64,000 nt of DNA, from the NCBI GenBank assembly GCA_009746045.1, contig RPFO01000154.1, positions 1,682,753 to 1,746,752 of the forward strand. Reading direction: 5' to 3'. The stretch is from Mesostigma viride (taxonomy: Eukaryota > Streptophyta > Mesostigmatophyceae > Mesostigmatales > Mesostigmataceae). Made by a program: the position numbers and the translations under genes. A model generated the notes under the pieces. That model searched no databases and was not told where the DNA came from. It saw only the letters and a list, made by a program, of their open reading frames with translations. Positions 43,031-52,465 of the stretch are shown here, piece after piece. The stretch's first letter is position 1, and each line of letters opens with the position of its first letter.

Positions 43031-43515
43031 AGAAATTAGCTCCATATTCAAAACAGTTGGCGGGAAACCGGTCTGCTATCGTAGACTGCATGGGGCTCAA
43101 AAATCAAGCTCGATTTTTATTTTGAGGAGCGCAATCGACAGATCTCCGCGAGAGGATCCTAAATCATGCCTTAGATACTGGAAAGTCCGGGTTTTCAGTT
43201 GAGCGATAGTAGGCCAACAAGACAGGTGAAAATCGCTGTAAGCTGGGCCCTTAGCATCAGATGGACCAAAGTCCAGACAGACCAAATGGGACGTTCAGGG
43301 GTCCAAATTACAAACGTTTTAGTAGTGCAAATGATAGATCTCGATGAGGGCACGTATTCAGAATCTGAACGTCAAAGGCCAGGAATGGTTCATATTTGGA
43401 CGACAGGGGCAAAAATCTGATACTCCCACAGCAAAAAATTATTTAATTCGCCAAAATGTGCTTTTTTTCTACGGTATATACCGATTTCCCGCCAACAGTT
43501 TAATACGTCAAATCT
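43031..43515. other. Non-coding left flank of the viral element
   Basis: No gene or repeat family was recognised. Near 43459-43500 an AT-rich stretch with ACGGTATATACC precedes the TTAA tract. Confidence 0.35.
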
Positions 43516-43539
43516 TTAATTAATTAATTAATTAATTAA
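43516..43539. repeat. (TTAA)n tract at left junction
   Basis: Six TTAA units directly abut the left terminal inverted repeat; a longer tract (62172-62240) abuts the right one. Confidence 0.9.
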
Positions 43540-43667
43540 GTATCTTCCATCATCATTCCGTCATCATTCCGTCATCGCGACTAGGAGAAGTGCACCACCC
43601 TTATGCTGGCATCTGCCACCCCTATAGTGACCCTATAGTGACCGCGGCCTAGGATGGGTCTCACCCT

Positions 43668-43693
43668 AAGCCCTAAACCCTAAAACCCTAAAC
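43668..43693. repeat. Telomere-like (CCCTAAA)n tract inside the TIR
   Basis: CCCTAAGCCCTAAACCCTAA, AACCCTAAACC. It matches plant/algal TTTAGGG telomere units with one variant, and is mirrored in the right TIR at about 62018-62043. Confidence 0.8.
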
Positions 43694-43813
43694 CACTTGC
43701 AAAAACAAAAGTGCCCCCCTGCCACCACTGCTCACCAGGTTGTTACATTTAGGCTGGCATCTGTCACCACCCCCCCGGCAGTTGTGATGGTGTGTTTGGG
43801 GTGTGACAAGGAT

Positions 43814-44189
43814 GGCGAAAAATTGTCCTTAGTTACTCTTAAGAGAAAGAACGGACAATTTTTCGCCACCCGCCACCCCTTGGCGCGGGTCATGGGAGGT
43901 GTTTTGTCAAGGTGTGAGAGTGATGGCGAAAAATTGTCCTTAGTTACTCTTAAGAGAAAGAACGGACAATTTTTCGCCACCCTGCCACCCCTTGGCGCGG
44001 GTCATAGGAGGTGTTTTGTCAAGGTGTGAGAGTGATGGCGAAAAATTGTCCTTAGTTACTCTTAAGAGAAAGAACGGACAATTTTTCGCCACCTCCCCCA
44101 CTGGCCGGCGCTGAGGTGGCGTGGGTTGTTGGATGTGGCGAAAAATTGCACGTACTTACTCTTAAGAAAAGACCGCCCAATTTTTCGCC
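43814..44189. repeat. Array of four hairpin units in left TIR
   Basis: Units at 43814-43867, 43925-43978, 44037-44090 and 44137-44189. Each starts GGCGAAAAATTG and ends CAATTTTTCGCC with a central CTTAAG, so each can fold as a long hairpin with 12-15-bp arms. The first three are 54 bp and nearly identical (period 111-112 bp). The fourth is diverged inside but keeps the arms. The mirror array is in the right TIR at about 61520-61900. Confidence 0.9.
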
Positions 44190-44238
44190 ATGTCCTCGCA
44201 GGGTGAGGGAGCCGGCGAGGGCCGCGCGGCGGGGTGTG

Positions 44239-44543
44239 CAGAGTGTTAGGGTTTATTAATCTGGAAACTCAGACGACCTATGCAAGAATCCCACACGACC
44301 TGTGTCGATGCATAAGAGGTTTACTCTGGATTTTTAACCTGCAGTTAGAACTGCAATTCGAGACGAAATGAAAATTGTTTTCATCATGCATTGACGCGTT
44401 TATACTGCATAAACGAATTCATTAAAATTTATAACACGTTTACATTCGTTATCAGCTCGACAAGAGCGAAAATGGCAAGCTCGTTGCCGTCGTCAACAAG
44501 ACGACAATCTACTCCTTGTCCTTGGAGTTTCCAGTCTGGCTCT
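44239..44543. other. Left internal spacer of the PLV
   Basis: AT-rich, non-coding. Contains a TTAGGGTTT at about 44248 and a small inverted repeat GCAGTTAGAACTGC near 44341. Confidence 0.4.
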
Positions 44544-45083
44544 TCACAACGTTCGAGCGGTCTTCCTCTTGTAGACATGGCCGTGGGAGCTTGACGCTTC
44601 CTCGCGGCTCCTCTTCCTGCCATTGGAAGTGGCGGTCTTTGCGTCCTCGAAACCCTTCTTTACCTCCTCCCATGCCCTGTAGAGCGCAATGGGGGAAATG
44701 CCTGGCTGGCGCTTGGACTTGGAGAAGCCATTGAGGAAATCGTCAACCATCTTAACGCACCCGTCGGCTTGGTCGAGGCGAATCCACTCGCAGCGGTCCT
44801 CGACCTTCCTCGGCTTTGCCGCATTCTTCTCGTAGACCCACTCGACGCAAATTTTTGGCGTCTTGCGGTCGACATCGTCATATCCGGCGTCGTGAATCTT
44901 GAAGACCTCGCAGGTAGGTCCGGTGCCTCCAACAGCACCTTCGTTTCCGGAAAGAAGGGAGACCTTGTGCGTCAGGTGTGCGAGCTGGTCAGATATCTTT
45001 GTCTGGCCGTCCTCGAGACCATCGAGGATTTTTCCAAGCATTGCCAACGCCTTCTCGCAAGGCCCTGCGTTTCGGGAAGCCAT
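44544..45083 (-). CDS. PLV hypothetical protein, 179 aa, basic C-terminus
   Basis: The start is placed at the ATG at 45083 (MASRNAGPCEK). An upstream in-frame ATG at 45182 would add a poor-looking 33-residue extension. Residues 15-45 form an amphipathic helix (ALAMLGKILDGLEDG...). The middle has WVYEKNAA and an acidic/aromatic patch. The C-terminus is basic (GRKRSREE, VYKRKT) and resembles a nuclear localisation signal. No family was recognised. It is the last gene of the leftward arm, next to the TIR, and could be a DNA-associated or regulatory protein; that is a guess from charge and position. Confidence 0.6.
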   Translation of the reverse strand: MASRNAGPCEKALAMLGKILDGLEDGQTKISDQLAHLTHKVSLLSGNEGAVGGTGPTCEVFKIHDAGYDDVDRKTPKICVEWVYEKNAAKPRKVEDRCEWIRLDQADGCVKMVDDFLNGFSKSKRQPGISPIALYRAWEEVKKGFEDAKTATSNGRKRSREEASSSHGHVYKRKTARTL

Positions 45084-45367
45084 GGCTACCGGCAGAGAGC
45101 TTGGCAACGTGAGATGCGTGACTTGCACGTGATTTTGCCTATTTGTGCACAATGTGCCAAGGTCCGTTACGTCTGCTGGCACGGCCTGGACAGGACGCGA
45201 AGGTGGCTGGACTTGTACAAGTGTCGAACTTGGCTAAATTTCGGAGCGATGCAAGTCTAAGGTGGCCTCTACCACGTGGCGAGTTCTGGGACGTGAATTT
45301 AGGTAAAAAGACTCGTAAGCGTGCGAGTAATCAACTGGGTCACTTGTCAAGCGCCTGAACGAAGATT

Positions 45368-45907
45368 CTAGAGTGTCCACGAGAGTGAATTTTCCGAAGC
45401 AACCACCCATATATGATGCGAGAAATTACTTGCCATGACAATTGCACTTGTTGAACCCGCGAATCTTTTCAAAACGTAGGATGCACAAAAAACCATTCGT
45501 CTGCAACGGGGGAATTGAGTCTCGTTTCCGTCAAGTCTGTCAATGTACGACGCTCCTACCGTAATATGTCCTCCGTTTCTGAACAGGTGTGGGTTCTTTA
45601 GGTTAAAAAACGCGTGTTCGTTGATCATGGCGTAAGAAAAGATGTCCCCGTCTGATCCACCCATGACAGTCTCTGTGCATAAAACAATGCAATCCTGTTG
45701 GTTATGCTCACCACCGGAGAAACTCGGGGAAACAAGCCCGACAATAGCATGGTCCTCATCAAAAGGTACTGCGTCAACGTAGGCATAATGCACACCACCA
45801 CGCCATGTACTGTCAATGATGGGCGCCCTCGGGTCTGGTTTGATTCTAAATTGACGTAACCCGGTGGTGGAGTCAATCACGTTTTCAGAGGCATTGGAAT
45901 CTAGCAC
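45368..45907 (-). CDS. PLV hypothetical protein, 179 aa, C-terminal SLSWTL
   Basis: A complete frame with mixed beta-rich composition and no signal peptide or membrane segment. The last residues, NSLSWTL, resemble the end of the protein encoded at 51176 (KTLTWTL). The two proteins are otherwise not visibly similar. Position among structural genes suggests a virion component, but no family was recognised. The gap to the fibre gene upstream is 33 bp, so co-transcription is likely. Confidence 0.6.
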   Translation of the reverse strand: MLDSNASENVIDSTTGLRQFRIKPDPRAPIIDSTWRGGVHYAYVDAVPFDEDHAIVGLVSPSFSGGEHNQQDCIVLCTETVMGGSDGDIFSYAMINEHAFFNLKNPHLFRNGGHITVGASYIDRLDGNETQFPRCRRMVFCASYVLKRFAGSTSAIVMASNFSHHIWVVASENSLSWTL

Positions 45908-45940
45908 TATTTGATAATAGGTGGGTATTCCATTGCTTTA

Positions 45941-47634
45941 TTACAAATTGGAAGAGATAATAGTTTCTACGCTGGGATGGCGGCGGGAGTGCCCCACTTG
46001 GCCACGATACCCGCGGATCCGTTCAAGTTCCGCTGACGTCTTGGCTGTGTTGTAGATAAGGATCTCGCCGATCCACCCGTCAAAGGCACGACTCGCGTTG
46101 GATGAGTCTCCTCCAATAGCGAGATTTCCTGAACCAGTTGTAGGGTCCGATCCGATTCTGTTATAACCAGCTCTTCCGTCGAAGCGGGTGAAAAGTGCGT
46201 TTGTACTGCTGTTGCATGAAATCGCCATGACGTGTGCCTTGTTGTCAAAGAACTGAGCCCTGGTGCTCACGGTTTCGTATACACTACCGGGAGCGAATAG
46301 GAGAACGGTCTGTACCTCTGACTGATAAGACATGAGATAACCATTGCCATCCGTCGATCCAAGCATATAACCTCTAATACCCGTATAACCCCCTATTTCT
46401 GGATACGTTGCAGTCGTTAGCTGTTTGGCGACTAGGAGGATGCTCGCACTGACCCCAATCGCGCTCCAGAAATTGCTCACGGACGCTAACAAGCCAGACC
46501 GCGAGTTGATAAAGCGGAGGGACCGTTTCGAGTTAAGCTCCGCCGCATCCAGCGTAGGACACTTGGTGGAAGTGGCCTGTGTCACGTGGTACCCATTCGG
46601 TCCCTTGTCTTTCACGCGCATCACGTTCCCTCCTGCCGTGTTTTGCTGGGTTGTGCCCGACGCGTCGCTGAACACCGTGGCGCTGTCTGACGGGTCGTAC
46701 CACGCAAACAACGCTGGGTCTGTTGCCGGGTTGTAATAGTACGTGAATGACAGCGTGTTGGATGATGCATTTCCAAGCCCTGACGTTGCGCCCGTCACGG
46801 CGCCCGCGCCCACGCTTACCGTCGTCGTGAAGTCCGACATGGTAGTGGTCACATCGAATGTGTACGTGGCACCGCTTCCCAGCAAGTTGGACACGGTTCC
46901 GTTGGTCACGGCGATGTCGCCCAACGTGAACCCAGTGACCGATGTGCTAAAAGTGGCCGTGATCGGATAAACAGCACCCGTCGGAGTTCCGGACGCAAGA
47001 GTCACCGACGGATTTGCCGAGTACGTGAACGACAGTGTGTTAGAGCCGCGTTGGCGTTCCCTGTCGATGCGTCCACAACAGTGCCCGCGCCCACGCTGAC
47101 GTTCGTTGAAGAATTGGCGATGGTTGGCGTCACTTGGAAGGCGTACGACGCCCCACTTCCGGTCAGGTTGGCGGCGGTCCCGTTGGTCACGGTGATGTCG
47201 CCCAACGCGAACCCCGTCACCGACCTGCTGAACGTGGCTGTCACGTCCACGGGCGATGAGGATGGCGTCAAGCCCGCGGTCGTCGCGAGGGTTACCGTTG
47301 GAGGTGGCGAATACGTGAAGACTAACGGAGTTGCTGCGGTGTTGCCGGTTCCTAGCACGCTGCTTGCTGCGTTCCCTCCAACAGTGACTGTTGTCAGTGA
47401 ATAAGCTACAGCTGGAGTCACAGAGAATGTGTAAGAGGCGCCGCTACCCGTTAAACCAGATGCAGTACCATTTATGACAACGATATCACCCAAGGTGAAC
47501 CCGGTGACTGTTTCGCTGAATGCTGCTGTCATTGTAATCGGTACCGCGCTAGGATACAGTCCGTGTGTGTTGTTAACGTGATTGACGGCGCTGTCCTTGC
47601 CGGTTTGCGCTTCTTGCGAATCAAAGCAGGACAA
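45941..47634 (-). CDS. PLV fibre/adhesin: Ig-like repeats plus LamG-like lectin domain (frame change at about 47040)
   Basis: Two overlapping frames (47634-47002 and 47005-45941) encode one protein of about 560 aa. The N-terminal part has three repeats of about 85 residues with the motif VTGFTLGDIVVINGTASGL and GSGASYTFSVTP, typical of bacterial-type Ig-like (Big) domains. The C-terminal 220 residues (ALFAWYDPSDSATVF, NGYHVTQ..., AFDGWIGEILIYN) have the look of a concanavalin A/LamG-type lectin fold. Such proteins project from virions and bind host surface glycans. The reading frame shifts by one base near 47040, in the third Ig repeat, so the copy is broken or the base call is wrong. It lies between the capsid candidate and the 179-aa gene. 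Confidence 0.75.
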
Positions 47635-47879
47635 ATACCATAATCAAACGACATGGAGCTAATATAATATCATCGTCACATTATTTTTTAGAGTTTGGTA
47701 GCGGATACTTGAAGGTGGGGAGAAGGGGCAATGCTCGTCTAGCTGGCATTGTCATGGACAGACCAGAATCTGCCATTTCAGGAATGTCAAAAATCAACTT
47801 CAACCTGTTAAACGGATTAGCTGTGATGCTAGGGTCTCGAAAGTAGTCCATCGTTTGTCATTACACACGTATATATTTT

Positions 47880-49184
47880 TTAGAGGTACACGGCTGCCTG
47901 CCTGCCTGCAGCGATGTCCATCTTTGATTCGCATTCCGTGAAGATGTAGGAAATGCAGTCCGTTGCTCCCTTCTCGACTCGCAGCGTGACCACCGATGCC
48001 GTGCCACGAAGGTCAAGGCCGCTCATGTACTCTGGACCGGCACACGGCATATTAAGGTGACACGCCATCGTGAAGTTGTTGTTTAGCCACGTGGTAGGAG
48101 TCATGCCCTCACGGACACAGGACAAAACATTCCCTTGGTCACCGAACGCGGACAACAGATTGATCCACGCCTCCGTTGCGTTCGTACGGTATCCAGGCGC
48201 CAGGTTGGATCCGTTGATGTCGTATTGGTAGGAAGTCATACCATCCGCGATGTGATTGAACATCGTATTGCCAGATGCGTTGGTCACGTCCGCGCCGGCA
48301 GCAACCTGAATCGCCAGGAGTTTGCTGGCGGACGCGGAAGACAGCGACGCCTTGATGGCATAGGGAGTGCGAGTCCCGAGCGACTGTTTGGTGACTGCCA
48401 CGTCCGCCACTTGAAGGAGAGAGTTCCACCCTCGGCAAGCCTGGACGAGAAAATCTGGCCCACGATATCTTCTTGGAACCTGTACGTGTCGATGCTAAAG
48501 TGGATGTTGCTCAGTTCGAAACCAACACCTGTCGCTGCTGGAACGGCCACGATGCCATCGCCAGCAGCAGCTGCCTGCGACGCTAGGAGCATCACCCCTC
48601 CGTCCATGAGTGTGATTCGGATCTCGATGGGGGGAAGAGACTCAGATCCACGATCCGAGGCTCGCCGCTCAGGAATCCCAAAAAGTGGTCAATGACGCCG
48701 TCCACTGCGGTGTTTGCCTTCACGTTGTTTGTGAGAGTGCCAGCCACGTCAGCGGTGACGATGTTGTTATTCTTCGACCAACCAGCGGGAGCCTGCGCGA
48801 GATTGTACTCGACACCGCCGTGCACCGAGAGCAGCGTATGGAACAGCTGGGAGTAGTCGTTGATGCTGTCGACGGTCTGACCTCCTGCCAGTACCTCGAG
48901 GCGCCTGATGATGGAGGACGTGTACGCGGGGAACTTTGCGAACCCCGCCGTGGTCGTGGGGGTCCCCGTGAAAAACATTGCGAAGGAGTGCAAGTCCACG
49001 AACCCGGACGTGGGGAGGCGACCGCGACCACAGACCCTTGTTTGATGCCGTCGCTTGCTGAGAGGGTGCTGAGATGGACTCGTTGAGTCGTGTGCTGACC
49101 CAGCGCCTTCACGAGGTATTGCATGGACTTGGGGATAGCGCGCGAGTACCAGGAATTGTCCGAAGCCATAGATTGTGTATACAT
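47880..49184 (-). pseudogene. PLV major capsid protein candidate, three frame breaks
   Basis: Four overlapping minus-strand segments read as one protein of about 430 aa. They are 49184 to about 49015 (MYTQSMASDN...SKMQYLV-type start), about 49010-48650 (VDLHSFAMFFTG, SIIRRLEVLAGGQTVDSIND), about 48640-48430 (FELSNIHFSIDTYRFQEDIV) and about 48410-47880. Length, beta-rich composition, the 'R.ie.l.gg...d.i.dy..l' segment and the position upstream of the fibre fit a double jelly-roll capsid protein. The breaks lie near 49010 (G4 on plus), 48640 (G6) and 48415. Each is a one-base shift and the first two are in homopolymers. The family call is an inference; structure prediction would settle it. Confidence 0.6.
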
Positions 49185-49199
49185 TCGAATGAGATATTT

Positions 49200-49556
49200 T
49201 TACTGAAGAAGCTGGCCGAGTATGGGATTTTTTACCTTCGCTCCATCAACCCGTCTTTCGAGGTTGGACAAGGCGCTCAGACCAGTGTTTGCGACCGAGT
49301 ACGCTTTCCCGAGCAGCGTACTCTTCGCGATCATGTTGGATGGGATGTGTCCGAGCGCGGAATCGACAATGCCCGCCGCCTGTTTGGCAGCCCGCGCCCC
49401 GTCGCCAATTTTTGAGATGACTTCGCCAGCGACGTGCCCGGCTTTCTTGACAGCTGACACGATGGCCGCCCCGTCGCCGACCCTCTTGATAGCGTTGCCG
49501 GCAAACTCTCCCACGCGTCTAGCCACGTTTCCGATTGCTCCAAAATTAACTTTCAT
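49200..49556 (-). CDS. PLV small amphipathic protein (pVI-like candidate), 118 aa
   Basis: The start is chosen at ATG 49556 (MKVNFGAIGNVARRVGEFAG), since the upstream extension to 49619 lies in the next gene's end. The whole chain is Gly/Ala/Val-rich with regularly spaced Lys/Arg (NAIKRVGDGAAIVSAVKKAG). This makes strongly amphipathic helices, ending in a Leu-rich segment. That composition and size resemble membrane-active or cement proteins of adenoviruses and related PLVs. No specific motif proves this. It sits between the penton-like gene and the capsid gene, as a minor virion component would. Confidence 0.5.
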   Translation of the reverse strand: MKVNFGAIGNVARRVGEFAGNAIKRVGDGAAIVSAVKKAGHVAGEVISKIGDGARAAKQAAGIVDSALGHIPSNMIAKSTLLGKAYSVANTGLSALSNLERRVDGAKVKNPILGQLLQ

Positions 49557-50409
49557 CGTCCTCGATAGTACTAGATGGCTGAGAAATAAATCTGGTTTGT
49601 GGCTGGACGGTCCTGTCAAGGGCCATATACTTCAAAACGCTCCCGATCTTCCTCGCCTCTATTCCCATCGCCTTCTGAGGGCTTATGCGGAAGGAGAGCT
49701 GAAGAGCCCAATCCGAGTAGACAGTTATAGGAGCGTCGTCCTCGTCGAGCAGTCGGATCGTGATGTTGCTGGGAGAGTCCTTGAGATGCTGCCACAAAGG
49801 GGTCGCTGCCTGCCAAACAATGGGTTCTAAGAACTGCGACATGTTGGGACAGACGGCCAAAAGGCCTCCATATCCCGTGCCTGTCGACGATGATATCACG
49901 TTTCCTCGAACGATGTCGCTGTATACATACACCATTCTCAGTCTCCCATTCGTTGCTGGCCGGTTGCTAGCGAGGACACCTGTGAAAGGATATGATCCTT
50001 CCATGAGCCCCAACACCCGGCCCGTGGGCTCATCCACCGCGACAGAGAACTCGGTGGCATTTGTCACGGTAAAAAGACTAGTCGCCCTGTTGTACGTGAC
50101 CGAGAACCCAGGATCTACCGCCTTCAAAGCTTCCTCTATGTTTTTTCGGTTTTCGATAGTCGTGTACGAGCCGAGCGGCAAGGTCACCTTCGTAGGGGAC
50201 TCGCTGCCAGACAAACGGACAGTGAAGTATCGGTTTCCTTCGCTGATGTGAGTCTGTTCAAACGGGATGGTCATGAGGGTAAGCCCGACGTCGTGATAAT
50301 CGTCAAGGAGTCCCGCCGGGATGTCCCATACCGGATCCACTAGCGTCCCGCGAGTTCGGTTCTCCGTGCGAAGAGTGAGTGTCAGCGTTTCCTGGATGAA
50401 CTCCTTCAT
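49546..50409 (-). CDS. PLV minor capsid (penton-like) protein candidate, 287 aa
   Basis: The start is placed at ATG 50409 (MKEFIQETLTLTLR); 24 in-frame upstream codons overlap the preceding gene and look non-native. It is a beta-rich protein with VYVYSDIVRGNVIS (about residues 180-193), GGLLAVCP, and ITIRLLDEDDAPITVYSDWA followed by LQLSFR near the end. The 'vYvysDiv...G....Ll..v' and 'l.D..g.pi......l.l.fR' patterns recur in minor capsid/penton proteins of Polintons and PLVs. Overlaps by a few bases the start of the pVI-like gene. It lies in the leftward structural arm. Identity as the penton is inferred. Confidence 0.55.
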   Translation of the reverse strand: MKEFIQETLTLTLRTENRTRGTLVDPVWDIPAGLLDDYHDVGLTLMTIPFEQTHISEGNRYFTVRLSGSESPTKVTLPLGSYTTIENRKNIEEALKAVDPGFSVTYNRATSLFTVTNATEFSVAVDEPTGRVLGLMEGSYPFTGVLASNRPATNGRLRMVYVYSDIVRGNVISSSTGTGYGGLLAVCPNMSQFLEPIVWQAATPLWQHLKDSPSNITIRLLDEDDAPITVYSDWALQLSFRISPQKAMGIEARKIGSVLKYMALDRTVQPQTRFISQPSSTIEDDES

Positions 50410-50647
50410 CGGCCACTTCTTCTGACAATAGCTCAGAAGTAATTTCGTTTGTCCCAAAAACCTTGACGACGCCTTCCTCAATTTTCGCCGATGCCCTTTT
50501 CATGGCGCGCTTCGTCTTCCCTGTGAGTGGCTTCTTCCTACAGTAGAGCATGGCTGCCTCAATGAACTCTCGCGGGACATTTGGATGGAGGGTCATCCAT
50601 TGAGAGATCTCGAGCATCTCGGCGTCAGTGAACAGCGGGCTGCTCAT
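50303..50647 (-). CDS. PLV small hypothetical protein, up to 114 aa
   Basis: Starts MSSPLFTDAEMLEISQWMTL and reads convincingly for about 75 residues (helical, REFIEAAMLYCRKKPLTGKT, KRAMKRASAKIEEGVVKVFG). The last 35 residues overlap the penton-like gene in another frame and are low-complexity. The true product may be this overlapping frame or a shorter protein shortened by a shift. No family recognised. It is preceded by a zinc-finger gene with a 2-bp gap. Confidence 0.45.
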   Translation of the reverse strand: MSSPLFTDAEMLEISQWMTLHPNVPREFIEAAMLYCRKKPLTGKTKRAMKRASAKIEEGVVKVFGTNEITSELLSEEVADEGVHPGNADTHSSHGEPNSRDASGSGMGHPGGTP

Positions 50648-50649
50648 GT

Positions 50650-51153
50650 TTACTCTTCTGTGAGATTTTTTTCAGCGCCTTCTTTTGGAATTCCCACGAC
50701 CGTGTTGTGGACCCTCCTGAGATGCAGCAGGAGGTTTTTTTCGTTTGCGAACGTGCTCTTACACCCGGGTTGTGGGCATTTCCACCTCGCGCCTCCCACC
50801 TGGACTCGTTTCCCGACAGGTACACCCGCAGGCTCCGGGGGTGCCGCCACTGCTTCATCGACGACAACCGGTTCGGGAGCCGGCGCGACAGGGGCCGGTT
50901 GGGCATACGCGGACAATGGGGGGTACGCGACCGGTCTAGAGTTCGCCATCACTGACGCCATGAGAAGGGCATCCTTGAACCCTCGCGCCTCTGCGACCTT
51001 CCCTTTGTTCACCGCTCTTCGGACCGGCGCGCTGTGGATGACAATGGTGTTGGTCGATGAAGCGGTCACCTGCGACTGGGGTGCGACCTTACGCTTCGGT
51101 TTTCCCCTTTTACTTGAAGGACGGCGCCGTGCTGATTTCTGACGCCTTGCCAT
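50650..51153 (-). CDS. PLV basic protein with C2H2 zinc finger, 167 aa
   Basis: The N-terminus (MARRQKSARRRPSSKRGKPK) is strongly basic and suited to DNA binding or nuclear import. A Pro/Ala-rich linker (residues 75-115) follows. The C-terminus carries one zinc finger, WKCPQPGCKSTFANEKNLLL followed by HLRRVH: CX4C, 12 residues, HX4H. Candidates are a virion core/nucleoid protein or a transcription regulator of the late arm. The sequence shows only nucleic-acid-binding features. It stops two bases before the next leftward ORF begins, suggesting one transcript. Confidence 0.7.
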   Translation of the reverse strand: MARRQKSARRRPSSKRGKPKRKVAPQSQVTASSTNTIVIHSAPVRRAVNKGKVAEARGFKDALLMASVMANSRPVAYPPLSAYAQPAPVAPAPEPVVVDEAVAAPPEPAGVPVGKRVQVGGARWKCPQPGCKSTFANEKNLLLHLRRVHNTVVGIPKEGAEKNLTEE

Positions 51154-51175
51154 TTCTGCATATAATCATAGATTT

Positions 51176-52437
51176 TTATAACGTCCAAGTGAGGGTCTTG
51201 TTAGTCGACACGGCCATTTTTCCAGCGCGCGACTTGCAAAACGCCGTAGAGAGTGCTATGTTTGTTGACGTGTCAGTGGTGATGCGAGGAATCCGCAATG
51301 CGATTTCAAACACCCCGTCATCCTCCTCGTATCCTGAAACAACATTCCAGTTGCTGCCAATTATAACGTTTACCGGCCAGACGGACAGGCCGCTAGCCGT
51401 TAAGCGATATGGGTTTGATATGTCGAGAATCGTTGGTGGGTTGTTATCAAATGTTAACCTGACAAGGATATTGGTCAACGCGGTCGGAAGAGTTAGTTCC
51501 GATTGTGTGGCCGGGTCGTGGAAAGACATCACGGCCACAGGGGCGCCGTGCCAAAATTGCGGAAGCGGGTAGTCGTATATGGGCTGCCTCAGACCGACCA
51601 AAGAATCTGCTTCCAATATCGTGTGCGATATACGCCTAGTTTCTCGGACATCTTCATACAGGGCCACGTCCATCCCGTGATTGCCGCCAATTGACGACAG
51701 GCTTGAACCATAATAGTAGCTTAGGCTAGAAGCAAATAAAAGCGGGGTCGGGCCAGATACTGTTGGATCTAATACCTGGAACGTCACGGTCGCCAAATGG
51801 ATCATACCAGTAACTGGAGGATCAACCAGTGAAATATGATCACAGGTTATGTCAACGTACGACGAGGATTTTGATATTGTCGTTGTAGAAAAACCGCCAG
51901 TCCACGCTTCTCCAACGACTACGCTGATAAGCAACGGATCATTGCTCAACTTGGTGTTTGAAAATCCAAGTCTTACATAAAACTTCCTTACCGACTGACG
52001 AGCTGGTAGAATCCCATATATTTTGGCAGTATATTGGTTCATTTGCACGCCGTATTGAACATCGGGACACTTAACAACCGTGCGGATGACACTCTCATTC
52101 GTGAGTGTTAGCTCCTTAAACCAAGTATCCGCCACACCCGGTACGGGTTTTGTGACGCTATATTTGCCAAAAATGCTACAATTCCTCGACGAGGTGGACC
52201 TGTGACGCAGCTCCAACACGTCTCCGACGGCCGTGTACGCTCCGGAAGGATTGTTGGTTTTTAGGAGTCGAACTCTATGTCTTGTAGGTCATCTTGATTG
52301 GCCAGACATACGCGCCGTGGTACTCTCCGCTCAAGTGGAAATTGGTCGGAGGGCATCGGAATGTACGGGTCAATAATGTCTGTAGGGTGGTTGTAAATAT
52401 ACCGGACGAGTTTGAGATTTTAGTCATTCACTAAGTT
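51176..52437 (-). CDS. PLV structural protein candidate, C-terminal TLTWTL (possible frame change near 52270)
   Basis: The uninterrupted frame is 52219-51176 (347 aa), starting MLELRHRSTS. Upstream, a 50-codon frame begins at ATG 52437. It ends near 52285 in GAYVWPIKMTYKT, and the shifted frame then reads RLLKTNNPSGAYTAVGDVLE into the main frame. A 1-base break within a protein of about 415 aa is therefore likely. Composition is beta-rich, with strand-like patches (FYVRLGFSN, LISVVVGEAW, TGMIHLATVTFQVLD). There is no signal peptide or membrane segment. The end KTLTWTL resembles that of the 45368 gene. It may be a second minor capsid or spike protein. No family recognised. Confidence 0.5.
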
Positions 52438-52465
52438 TTGAGGAGTTGTTTTGGATATATAACGC

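Larger units (their letters stand above)
43540..44238 (+). repeat. Left terminal inverted repeat, 699 bp
   Basis: Reverse complement of 61473-62171, equal in length. Comparison by eye found one difference (44095-44100: CTCCCCC versus CCCCCCC). Outer edge GTATCTTCCATC next to TTAA. Contains two CTATAGTGACC motifs (43622-43641), a CCCTAAA-type tract (43668-43693) and four hairpin units. Confidence 0.95.

Noticed and set aside
43697-44029. 110-codon frame present identically in both TIRs
   Set aside because: It arises from the 111-bp repeat spacing (a multiple of three) across the hairpin units; the hairpins, not a protein, explain the sequence.
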